From Thiorhodococcus drewsii AZ1 (GTDB lineage: Bacteria; Pseudomonadota; Gammaproteobacteria; Chromatiales; Chromatiaceae), in assembly GCF_000224065.1 (NCBI RefSeq), contig NZ_AFWT01000004.1, forward strand, positions 62,001 through 126,000: a stretch of DNA of 64,000 nt, written 5' to 3'. Position 1 is the first letter of the stretch. Each line of letters begins with the position of its first letter. The notes below the pieces were generated by a model, which saw only the letters and a list, made by a program, of their open reading frames with translations, made no database searches and was not told the DNA's origin. Positions 18,601 through 26,214 of this stretch are shown one piece after another. Both the position numbers and the translations under genes were made by a program.

Positions 18601-19461
18601 TCAGGCAGCCCTTTGCGCGAGGTTCTTCGGCATGATGTGGCGCGATTCGGCCATCAGCACCTCGGCCAACTGCTCGGCGCCTGGACAGGGCGGAATGGCA
18701 TCGATCGCCCCCTTCATCAGACCGCGCAGACGCTCGATGGCGCCGTCGATACCCAGCTCGCCGGCCGCGCTTGGACGATTGAGCAGGGCATCGCGGCCGA
18801 CCGGCTTGCCGACCTCTTGGGCGCTGGCCGCAACGTCGCGCAGATCGTCGGCGACCTGATAGGCCTCGCCGATACGATCGCCGACCACGCGCCAGGCATC
18901 GGCGTCCGCGCCAGCGACTTGAGCACCGGCGGCCGTCGCTGCGGCGAACAGCGAACCGGTTTTGGTGCGATGATATTCCTCGACCGACACCGTCGGCTCG
19001 CACTCCCAGGCCTGACCGGCGGTGATACCGAAGGGCATGCCGACCGAGCCGCTGACCGTGAGCAGCAAGGGCCCGAGACGTTCGGACGGGATACTGCGCG
19101 CCAGATGCTCGAAGGCGAGGATGATGAGCGCGTCACCGGCCAGAACGGCCAGCGGCTCGCCGAAGGCGCGATGCACCGAAGGCACGCCTCGACGCAGGGG
19201 AGAATCGTCGAAACAGGGCAGATCGTCGTGCACCAGGGAGGCACAATGCAGCAACTCGATCGCGGCGGCAACGGCATCGGCGGCTGCGTAATCCTTACTG
19301 CCGCAGGCGGCGGCGACGGCGAGACACAGGCGCGGACGCACGCGAGCGCCACCAGGGAATACCGAGTGCCGTACGGCCTCGGCCAGCCGCGGAGGACACC
19401 CCGGGACCACGTGATCGATGGCTGCCGCCAAAGCCTGCTCAATTCTTGTCGTGGCATCCAT
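18601..19461 (-). CDS. crtE: Geranylgeranyl diphosphate synthase
   Basis: 286 residues from the ATG at 19461, which has a strong ribosome site (GGGGGAG); an upstream ATG at 19554 lies beyond the promoter sites. Both aspartate-rich motifs of trans-prenyltransferases are present: DDLPCFDD (the longer bacterial type II form) and DDLRD. It makes C20 diphosphate for carotenoids and the pigment tail. It starts the minus-strand superoperon and diverges from crtD. Confidence 0.94.
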   Translation of the reverse strand: MDATTRIEQALAAAIDHVVPGCPPRLAEAVRHSVFPGGARVRPRLCLAVAAACGSKDYAAADAVAAAIELLHCASLVHDDLPCFDDSPLRRGVPSVHRAFGEPLAVLAGDALIILAFEHLARSIPSERLGPLLLTVSGSVGMPFGITAGQAWECEPTVSVEEYHRTKTGSLFAAATAAGAQVAGADADAWRVVGDRIGEAYQVADDLRDVAASAQEVGKPVGRDALLNRPSAAGELGIDGAIERLRGLMKGAIDAIPPCPGAEQLAEVLMAESRHIMPKNLAQRAA

Positions 19462-19491
19462 CGATGCACTCCCCCGGTAACCGCAGTTCAA

Positions 19492-19535
19492 TGTAAGGAT
19501 TAGTTGACACTCAAGTGTGTCATGTACAATAGACA
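19492..19535. promoter_or_regulatory. Divergent crtE/crtD promoter with two CrtJ/PpsR-type sites
   Basis: Two perfect TGT-N12-ACA palindromes: TGTAAGGATTAGTTGACA (19492-19509) and TGTCATGTACAATAGACA (19518-19535), separated by exactly 8 bp. They overlap TTGACA (19504-19509) and TACAAT (19525-19530), a possible crtD promoter with 15-bp spacing. Between them lies a further inverted repeat TGACAC/GTGTCA. Paired sites with 8-bp spacing are the known arrangement for cooperative CrtJ/PpsR binding. Confidence 0.75.
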
Positions 19536-19580
19536 TCAATACCAGACGCGTCAATGCGAATCAAGGGAGGCTGCAACCTG

Positions 19581-21077
19581 ATGCCCAGAGACAGGGTAAT
19601 CGTCATCGGCGCCGGTATCGGAGGCCTCACGTCCGCCGCCCAACTCGCCGCCCGAGGCATGCGAGTCCGCGTTTTGGAGAGCGCGGACTATCCCGGCGGA
19701 AAGATGCGCCAGATCGACATCAACGGACGGGGAATCGACTCCGGCCCCACCGTCTTCACCATGCGCTGGATCTTCGAGGATCTCTTCTCGGACGCTGGCG
19801 CGTCGCTCTCGGACTATCTGAGACTTCAACCGCTTGAAATCATAGCACGCCATGCCTGGAGCGAGCATGAACGGCTGGACCTCTTCTCCGACCACGAACG
19901 CTCGATCGAGGCGATCGGCGATTTCGCCGGAGCGGCCGAGGCACGCGGCTATCGCGCCTTCAGCGAGCAGGCCCGCATCATCTATGAAACCCTCGACAAG
20001 ACCTTCATCCGCGACACCCGACCGAGCATCCTGGGACTCGTGGGCCGCTGCGGCATACGCGGCTTCGGCAATCTGAGCGGGATCAAGCCCTACGACAGCC
20101 TCTGGCAGACGCTGGGACAGTATTTCAAGGACGAGCGGCTGCGGCAGCTCTTCGGACGCTATTCGACCTACTGCGGATCCTCCCCCTTCGAATCGCCGGC
20201 AACGCTCATGCTGATCGCCCATGTCGAACAGCAGGGCGTCTGGAGTATCGAGGGCGGCATGCACCAGCTCGCATGCGCCCTGGGGCGTCTCGCGCAAGAA
20301 CATGGCGCCGAATTCCGCTACGGAACCCGGGTCGAGGAGATTCTGGTCGAGCATGGCCGGACCACCGGCGTCCGACTCGCCGACGGCGAGGTCATCCCAG
20401 CGGACGCCGTCATCTTCAACGGCGACCCGGCCGCGCTCGCCGCAGGCCACCTCGGCGCCACGGCCGCAAAGGCGCTGCCGGGCCACAGACACGCGACTCG
20501 CTCCCTGTCCGCCATCACCTGGAGCCTGGTCGCCAAGACCGAGGGATTCCCACTGGCACGGCACAACGTCTTCTTCTCGCGGGACTATGCTGCCGAGTTC
20601 AAGGATCTCTTCCGTCACGCCCGCCTCCCCGACGAGGGCACCCTCTATATCTGCGCCCAGGATCGCGGCGCCGAGCTTGATGGGAACTCGACCGAGGGTG
20701 AGCGACTCTTCTGCCTATTGAATGCCCCGGCACGGGGCGATGTACATCCTTTCGATGCCTCGGAGATCGACCAATGCGAACAGCGGGTATTCTCACTCTT
20801 GGAACGTTACGGCCTGAGGGTGTGCAAACGCGCCCAGGAGACCCAGGTCACGACGCCCGCACGCTTCGACCAACTCTTTCCGGCAACCGGCGGAGCACTC
20901 TACGGACAGGCGACCCACGGCTGGAGGGCATCGTTCAATCGTCCGGGCTCTCGGACCCGAATTCACCGACTCTATCTGGCCGGGGGCAGCACGCATCCGG
21001 GAGCGGGCGTGCCGATGGCGGCGATGTCGGGGCGCCTGGCGGCGAACTGCCTGTTCGAGGACCTCGGTTCGACCTAA
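19581..21077 (+). CDS. crtD: Carotenoid 3,4-desaturase (CrtI/CrtD family)
   Basis: 498 residues from the ATG at 19581 with GGGAGG ten bp upstream; an earlier ATG at 19554 lacks a ribosome site. FAD-binding VIVIGAGIGGLTSAA at the N-terminus and a typical end (LYLAGGSTHPGAGVPMA). Context (crtC, crtF, crtE) argues for CrtD, the 1-hydroxy/methoxy-carotenoid 3,4-desaturase, rather than phytoene desaturase CrtI, which is not seen here. Its 3' end overlaps the crtC frame. Confidence 0.88.
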   Translation: MPRDRVIVIGAGIGGLTSAAQLAARGMRVRVLESADYPGGKMRQIDINGRGIDSGPTVFTMRWIFEDLFSDAGASLSDYLRLQPLEIIARHAWSEHERLDLFSDHERSIEAIGDFAGAAEARGYRAFSEQARIIYETLDKTFIRDTRPSILGLVGRCGIRGFGNLSGIKPYDSLWQTLGQYFKDERLRQLFGRYSTYCGSSPFESPATLMLIAHVEQQGVWSIEGGMHQLACALGRLAQEHGAEFRYGTRVEEILVEHGRTTGVRLADGEVIPADAVIFNGDPAALAAGHLGATAAKALPGHRHATRSLSAITWSLVAKTEGFPLARHNVFFSRDYAAEFKDLFRHARLPDEGTLYICAQDRGAELDGNSTEGERLFCLLNAPARGDVHPFDASEIDQCEQRVFSLLERYGLRVCKRAQETQVTTPARFDQLFPATGGALYGQATHGWRASFNRPGSRTRIHRLYLAGGSTHPGAGVPMAAMSGRLAANCLFEDLGST

Positions 21078-21997
21078 GCATCGACAACAACGGCTATGTC
21101 TGGTGGTACCTGGACGCCTTGAGCGACGACGGCCAGCACGGACTGACCCTGATCGCGCTCATCGGCAGCGTTTTTTCGCCCTATTACGCCTGGTCGCGCC
21201 AGCGTGGTCAGGCCGATCCGCTCGACCATTGCGCAATCAACGTCGCGCTCTACGGGCGCAACGGCAAGCGCTGGGCCATGACCGAACGCGGACGCACATC
21301 ACTGCACCGCACCGGAGACAGCCTGACGATCGGACCCAGCGCGCTGGCCTGGGACGGCGACGCACTGGTCATCGACGTCGACGAGATCGCAGCGCCCATC
21401 CCCGCCCGCATTCGCGGGCGGATCAAGGTCCACCCCGAGGCCATCAACACGCAGGACTTCGCGCTCGACGCAGACGGCCGGCACCGCTGGTGGCCGGTCG
21501 GCCCCGTGTCGCGCGTGGAGGTCGAGCTCAAACATCCGAATCTGCGCTGGAGCGGTCCCGGCTATCTGGACTCCAATCGAGGCAGCGAGCCACTGGAGGA
21601 CGCCTTCCAGGGTTGGGACTGGTCGCGCGCCGAACTCAAGCAGGGCGCGGCCATCCTCTATGACGTGCGTACGCGCGAGGGACGCGGACCCGGTGCCGAG
21701 CTGGCGCTACGCTGCGACCATCGCGGCCAACTCGACCGCTTCGACCCACCGCCGCGCGTGCCGTTGCAAACCACCCGCGTCTGGCGCATCGGACGCGGCA
21801 CCCAGAGCGAGCCAGGGCACGAGACCAGGGTCGTCGACACGCTGGAGGACACCCCCTTCTACGCCCGTTCGGTGATCGAGAGCCAACTGCTCGGCGAGCA
21901 CGCCACCTCGGTCCACGAAAGCCTCTGTCTCGACCGCTTCAGCTCGACCTGGGTCAGAACGCTGCTACCCTTCCGCATGCCCCGCATCGCCCGCTGA
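21047..21997 (+). CDS. crtC: Carotenoid 1,2-hydratase (start uncertain)
   Basis: The conserved core GYVWWYLDALSDDGQHGLT and FSPYYAW identifies CrtC, which adds water to the psi end of acyclic carotenoids. No ATG, GTG or TTG lies in frame between a GTG near 20819 and the core. The listed start is a CTG at 21047 (316 residues). The only ATG is 20774, which has GGAG eight bp upstream and would give 407 residues overlapping crtD by about 300 bp. The end at 21997 is firm; the start is not. Confidence 0.85.
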   Translation: MPVRGPRFDLSIDNNGYVWWYLDALSDDGQHGLTLIALIGSVFSPYYAWSRQRGQADPLDHCAINVALYGRNGKRWAMTERGRTSLHRTGDSLTIGPSALAWDGDALVIDVDEIAAPIPARIRGRIKVHPEAINTQDFALDADGRHRWWPVGPVSRVEVELKHPNLRWSGPGYLDSNRGSEPLEDAFQGWDWSRAELKQGAAILYDVRTREGRGPGAELALRCDHRGQLDRFDPPPRVPLQTTRVWRIGRGTQSEPGHETRVVDTLEDTPFYARSVIESQLLGEHATSVHESLCLDRFSSTWVRTLLPFRMPRIAR

Positions 21998-22005
21998 GAT
22001 CCGCG

Positions 22006-22029
22006 TCGTCAGGCCGAACGGCCTGACGA
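22006..22029. terminator. Bidirectional hairpin between crtC and the ABC transporter gene
   Basis: TCGTCAGGCC and GGCCTGACGA form a perfect 10-bp stem with a GAAC loop between two convergent genes. No U-run on either side. Confidence 0.6.
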
Positions 22030-22032
22030 CAG

Positions 22033-23850
22033 CTAACGCTCGTCCGTGTCCGCGCCCTCGCGCTGCTGCAACTCCCACATAGAGGCATAGAGTCCGCCGC
22101 CCTCGAGCAGCACGCGATGCGTGCCCTGCTCGCGAATACGTCCCTGCTCCATGACCAGGATCCGGTCGGCGTCGACCACGGTCGACAATCGGTGGGCGAT
22201 GATGAGGGTGGTGTGATTCTCGGCCACCTCGGACAGGGTCTGCTGGATCGCCTGTTCGGTACGACTGTCGAGCGATGAGGTCGCCTCGTCGAAGACCAGG
22301 ATGCGCGGCTGCTTGAGGATGGCCCGAGCGATCGCGACCCTCTGCTTCTCGCCACCCGAGAGCTTGAGCCCGCGCTCGCCGACGACCGTATCCCAACCGT
22401 CCGGCAGGCTCTCGATGAAGGTGCGGATATGGGCCATCTCGGCGGCGCGCTCGATCTCGGCGCGGCTCGCGTCGGGACGACCGTAGACCAGGTTGTAATA
22501 GATGCTGTCGTTGAAGAGCACCGTATCCTGGGGAACGATGCCGATCGCCGCACGCAGGCTCTCCTGGCTGACCTCGCGCACGTCCTGTCCGTCGATGAGA
22601 ATGCGCCCGGCACTCACGTCGTAGAAGCGGAACAGCAGACGCGACAAGGTCGACTTGCCCGCCCCGCTGTGCCCGACCACGGCCAGGGTCTGACCGGGCT
22701 CGATGGAGAAATCCAGATCATGCAGAATCTGGCGTTCGGGCTGGTAATGGAAATCCACATGCTCGAAGCGGATGCCGCCCTCGCGCAACGCCAGGGATGG
22801 AGCCTCGGGCCGGTCCTGGATCTCGGGCTTGCGATCCAGCAACTTGAAGATGAGGTCCATGTCGGCCAGTGCGTATTTGATCTGGCGATAGACGATCCCG
22901 AGGAAGCCGAGCGGGATGAAGAGCTGGAGCATGAGGGCGTTGACCAGCACCAGATCGCCGATGCTCATGGTGCCCGAGACCACCCCATGAGAGGCGAACG
23001 CCATGATGATGGTTACACCGACCGCGATGATGGCACCTTGACCGAAATTGAGCACCGACATGGAGGTTTGGCTGGCAACCGCCATCTCTTCCCATTCGGC
23101 CAGGGTATCGTCGTAGCGACTGAGTTCGAGCCGCTCGTTACCGAAATATTTGACCGTCTCGTAGTTGAGGAGACTGTCGAAGGCCTGGGTGTTGGCCTGC
23201 GAATCCAGACGGTTCATCCGGTGCCGGTATTCCATCCGCCACTCGGTAATGGCGAAGGTGAAGGCGAAATAGACCGCCACCGTACCGAAGGTCACCAGCG
23301 CGAACGAGAGCGCGTAATGGCTGAGCATGATGATCGCCACCAGCGAGAACTCGACCAGCACCGGCAACACGCTGAACACCAGATAGTTCATGATGGTCGA
23401 GACTGAGCGCGTGCCACGCTCCAGGTCGCGGCTGACCGCCCCGCTCTGGCGTTCCAGGTGATAGCGTAGCGAGAGACGATGCAGATGTTCCAGCACTCGG
23501 GTCGAGAGTCGGCGCATGGCGCGATAGCGCACCCGCGCGAAAACCACGTCGCGCAACTCATTGAAGAGCGAGGCGCTGAGCTTGAGCGCGCCATAGGCCA
23601 AGAGCAGGCTGACGGGCAGAACCAACATCTGCCGAGACGGATTCTGGAAGGCGTCGACGATGTCCTTCAGAATGAGCGGAACGCCGACATTGGCGGTCTT
23701 GGCCAACACCAGGCAGCCGATCGCGAGCGCGGCGCGACCGCGAAACTCCCACAGATAGGGCAGCATGCCGCGCAGGTTGTACCAATCGCGACGGTTCCCG
23801 TGGACCCGCTCGGTCGCGAAGACCCGGTTCATCTGACCTTGTGTTTTCAT
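22033..23850 (-). CDS. Atm1-type ABC transporter (fused membrane and ATPase domains)
   Basis: 605 residues. An N-terminal six-helix exporter domain (about residues 30-330) is followed by an ATPase with Walker A GHSGAGKSTLSRLL, signature LSGGEKQRVAIARA and Walker B ILVFDEATSSLD. The YNLRGMLPYLWEFRGR start and overall match point to the Atm1/HMT1 group, which exports glutathione-linked sulfur or metal species. Substrate is inferred from family. It is convergent with crtC and probably not part of the pigment genes. Confidence 0.87.
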   Translation of the reverse strand: MKTQGQMNRVFATERVHGNRRDWYNLRGMLPYLWEFRGRAALAIGCLVLAKTANVGVPLILKDIVDAFQNPSRQMLVLPVSLLLAYGALKLSASLFNELRDVVFARVRYRAMRRLSTRVLEHLHRLSLRYHLERQSGAVSRDLERGTRSVSTIMNYLVFSVLPVLVEFSLVAIIMLSHYALSFALVTFGTVAVYFAFTFAITEWRMEYRHRMNRLDSQANTQAFDSLLNYETVKYFGNERLELSRYDDTLAEWEEMAVASQTSMSVLNFGQGAIIAVGVTIIMAFASHGVVSGTMSIGDLVLVNALMLQLFIPLGFLGIVYRQIKYALADMDLIFKLLDRKPEIQDRPEAPSLALREGGIRFEHVDFHYQPERQILHDLDFSIEPGQTLAVVGHSGAGKSTLSRLLFRFYDVSAGRILIDGQDVREVSQESLRAAIGIVPQDTVLFNDSIYYNLVYGRPDASRAEIERAAEMAHIRTFIESLPDGWDTVVGERGLKLSGGEKQRVAIARAILKQPRILVFDEATSSLDSRTEQAIQQTLSEVAENHTTLIIAHRLSTVVDADRILVMEQGRIREQGTHRVLLEGGGLYASMWELQQREGADTDER

Positions 23851-23951
23851 GCCCTGAGTATCATGCCCCTGTCGATTCGATCATGTCGCCAAGCGCGCGC
23901 CAAGAGCCGACGCGTCGCCTTCGCGGCAACGAGAAATATTAAAGAGGACGA

Positions 23952-24308
23952 ATGATGTCAGATCCTTCCCTGGACAGCACGGGTTGTGCCCTACAGGAAC
24001 CCTATGCACTGCAGGTGCTGGGCGATGAAATGGAGCCGGAGTTCCCGGATCGCTGCATCGTCATCATCGAGCCGAGCGACAGCTGCCACCACGGGCACTA
24101 CGTCTTCGCCGAGGTGGAAGGCGTGCGCTGGTTTCGACAGTATCTGGAAGAGACGCCCGGATCCGCACGCCTGGTCGCGCTGAATCCGCTCTACCCCGAG
24201 ATCGAGCTACAAGGGCTGGAATGGTCGGTCCTTGGGCGCATCATCCAGCGCAACGTGAGACGCAAAATCAAGCATTACGATTATTCTCAGACACCCGAAA
24301 CATCCTGA
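23952..24308 (+). CDS. S24 (LexA-fold) domain protein lacking catalytic residues
   Basis: 118 residues (a second Met at 23955 is an equal start choice). The fold pattern of LexA/UmuD C-terminal domains is visible: ALQVLGDEMEPEFPDRCIVII, a central VRWFRQYL and LNPLYPEIEL near the end. In active S24 proteases the first motif reads G-x-S-M and the second carries a Lys. Here Ser is replaced by Glu and Lys by Arg, so self-cleavage is not expected. There is no DNA-binding N-terminal domain. The next gene follows after 42 bp. Role unknown. Confidence 0.7.
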   Translation: MMSDPSLDSTGCALQEPYALQVLGDEMEPEFPDRCIVIIEPSDSCHHGHYVFAEVEGVRWFRQYLEETPGSARLVALNPLYPEIELQGLEWSVLGRIIQRNVRRKIKHYDYSQTPETS

Positions 24309-24350
24309 GCGGAGGCCGATCGCCACCCGCCACTCTCAACGAGGCCACGC

Positions 24351-24995
24351 ATGGATATCGAAACCCTATACGAAGCGGTCGAGCTGGTACGCAAGAGCGG
24401 ATATCACGGCAACGCCAGGGAGACGACATTCATGCGCACCTATCCCCTGCTGCTGACGACGGCCGCCCAAGCACCGAGCGACAGTCCGGTCGAGAGCTTC
24501 CTGCGCGTGGCGACGCTCGCCTACGGCTGGATGCCGCGCTCGCTCTGTATCGACGCCAACCATCTCGACCAGGCCGCGGAGGCCTGCGTGAGCGCGCGCC
24601 AGGACGGCACCTCGATCTCGCTCGACTGTATCGAGCCCGTCGCCGCCTGCCTCGGATCCCTGGTCGGAGCCGCCAGGGTGCTGCATCTCTTCAGCCCCTC
24701 GGTCTTTCCGCTCTGGGGCCCCAGAGTCGAACGCTTCCGACTCGGCGACATCCCGTCCAACTACCACATGACCCAGTCCCGCAACTATCTGGCCTTCATC
24801 GACGAGGTCCAGAGCATCGCCTCCCACCCGCTGTTTCTGACCTTCCACCACGAATACTGCACCGCCTTTCAGGCCAAGCTGCAACGGCTGCAAATCCCGG
24901 CCTATCCGCTCACCCAGCCCAGAGTGATCGAATCGGCGGCCTGCGAGCTGGCGCCGCCGATGGAGGATCAACGCACCGGCGGCTGGACCCTATAG
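24351..24995 (+). CDS. Unknown protein, 214 residues
   Basis: I do not recognise a family. The protein looks soluble, with no signal peptide or membrane segment, and is moderately rich in Leu and Ala. It lies 42 bp after the degenerate S24 protein on the same strand, so the two may form an operon. A hairpin follows 30 bp after the stop. Codon use matches the GC-rich neighbours, which supports it being a real gene. Confidence 0.65.
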   Translation: MDIETLYEAVELVRKSGYHGNARETTFMRTYPLLLTTAAQAPSDSPVESFLRVATLAYGWMPRSLCIDANHLDQAAEACVSARQDGTSISLDCIEPVAACLGSLVGAARVLHLFSPSVFPLWGPRVERFRLGDIPSNYHMTQSRNYLAFIDEVQSIASHPLFLTFHHEYCTAFQAKLQRLQIPAYPLTQPRVIESAACELAPPMEDQRTGGWTL

Positions 24996-25024
24996 CCCGG
25001 CGCCGAAGACGTTTACTCCAACGC

Positions 25025-25055
25025 ATGAAGGCCGGGAAAAGATCCCGGCCTTCAT
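25025..25055. terminator. Hairpin, probable terminator
   Basis: ATGAAGGCCGGGA and TCCCGGCCTTCAT pair perfectly over 13 bp with a 5-nt loop, just after the unknown gene at 24351. No long U-run follows. Confidence 0.65.
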
Positions 25056-25113
25056 TCCCGCTCGGACGTCCAGCGACGTCCATTTAAGGAATCGTCCAAC
25101 AACCGATTCCCGA

Positions 25114-25144
25114 TTTTCGTAGGTGCGACTGTATTCGCATCGAC
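25114..25144. repeat. REP-like palindrome (degenerate copy)
   Basis: GTAGGTGCGACT-GT-ATTCGCATCGAC preceded by TTTTC. It matches a better copy at 56749-56778 in 27 of 31 positions or so and belongs to a small palindromic repeat family different from the one at 30878-32522. Confidence 0.6.
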
Positions 25145-25204
25145 ATCAAGCCGCCCTGTTTCTGAAACGTCTGCAGCACCGAGAGACACCCATTCAGCCA
25201 ACCC

Positions 25205-25678
25205 TCAAGCGGCCTTGAGCATCCCACGGACATTGGCATGGAAGATGGACTTATGGACATCGCCCAGACTCAGCATGCCGACAAGCCGCCCCTCCTCCGT
25301 CACCGGGATACGACGAAAGTTGTGCCGGACCATCTCGGTCGCGGCACGCAGCAGATGCATCTCGGGACCGACCGAAATCGGATTACGCGTCATCAACTCC
25401 TCGGCCGGCAGGTCGAGAATGTCGGAATAGCGCGCCATCTCACGATCCAAATCCACATGATGCATGCCCTCGGACATCAGGTCCTCCAACTTGGGGAACA
25501 GACAATGCAGCACATCCTTCTCTGCGATCACCCCAATCAAACGATTTTCCTCGTCGACCACGGGCAGACCATGGAAACGATAGAGGCACATCAATGAAGC
25601 GACCTCGGCGATCTTGGCATTGGGCGCAACGGCTCGAACCGAACGGCTCATGGCATCTTTGACTTTCATCTCACGCAT
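25205..25678 (-). CDS. CBS-domain protein
   Basis: 157 residues made of two CBS motifs. The first begins VKDAMSRSVRAVAPNAKIAE with GLPVVDEENRLIGVI; the second begins LMTRNPISVGPEMHL with RIPVTEEGRLVGMLSL. Such pairs bind adenine nucleotides and act as energy-sensing modules. It stands alone with no enzyme domain. The partner is unknown. Confidence 0.85.
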   Translation of the reverse strand: MREMKVKDAMSRSVRAVAPNAKIAEVASLMCLYRFHGLPVVDEENRLIGVIAEKDVLHCLFPKLEDLMSEGMHHVDLDREMARYSDILDLPAEELMTRNPISVGPEMHLLRAATEMVRHNFRRIPVTEEGRLVGMLSLGDVHKSIFHANVRGMLKAA

Positions 25679-26214
25679 CCTCCTCTCATCGTTGTGTCGT
25701 CATGATCCACCTCTGTCTATATTCAAGCTCAGGCAGGCGGATGCGATTCAGTATAGTCGGCGCAACTGTGAAAACGTTGAGTGCACACCCAACACCCCCA
25801 AGGCCCGGCGCCCTCACAGAAACCCTCCAGGCGTAAAGACCACCGCTCGCCCCTTCAAGCTCAAGCTTCATTCAGCTCCGCTCCGCGACCGGCAGTGGAC
25901 ATCGCCCGCCTCCGGTAGTCACGTCAAACCGAAATGGCCCGATCGCGGATGAGCCGCACTCGCTCGGCCCGAGCGACGCTTCCTCGCCGAACGCCGCGTA
26001 GCGCCAGCAACGGCGCGGCACCCGCCGATTTATCCACAAACCTCCCACAGACAGACCACACCTGAGACGCCCAAATATCACAACATCTAGTGGTTGACTC
26101 ATAATTCATCGCGTATATATTGACGCCATTCCAGGCCCAGCGCGCGCCTGCCGACGCCCGCGTATCTCGCCCGACACAGGCCGAGAAACCCAGACCAAAC
26201 CACCAGGAGGAGCC
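25679..26214. other. Intergenic region upstream of nrdA (536 bp)
   Basis: No gene is seen. The half nearest nrdA becomes AT-rich and carries the NrdR-box-like sequences. A strong ribosome site (AGGAGG) precedes the nrdA ATG. The distal half shows nothing I can name. Confidence 0.55.
26080..26125 (+). promoter_or_regulatory. NrdR-box-like pair upstream of nrdA
   Basis: ACAACATCTAGTGGTT (26080-26095) resembles the NrdR consensus. CGCGTATATATTGACG (26110-26125) matches its TATATATTG core, with centres 30 bp apart, close to the usual three-turn spacing. NrdR represses ribonucleotide reductase genes when dATP is plentiful. Matches are partial, so this is a prediction. Confidence 0.5.

Noticed and set aside
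25679-26214. Cobalamin riboswitch upstream of the reductase gene
   Set aside because: The B12-box consensus is absent, and the enzyme is class I, which does not use cobalamin.
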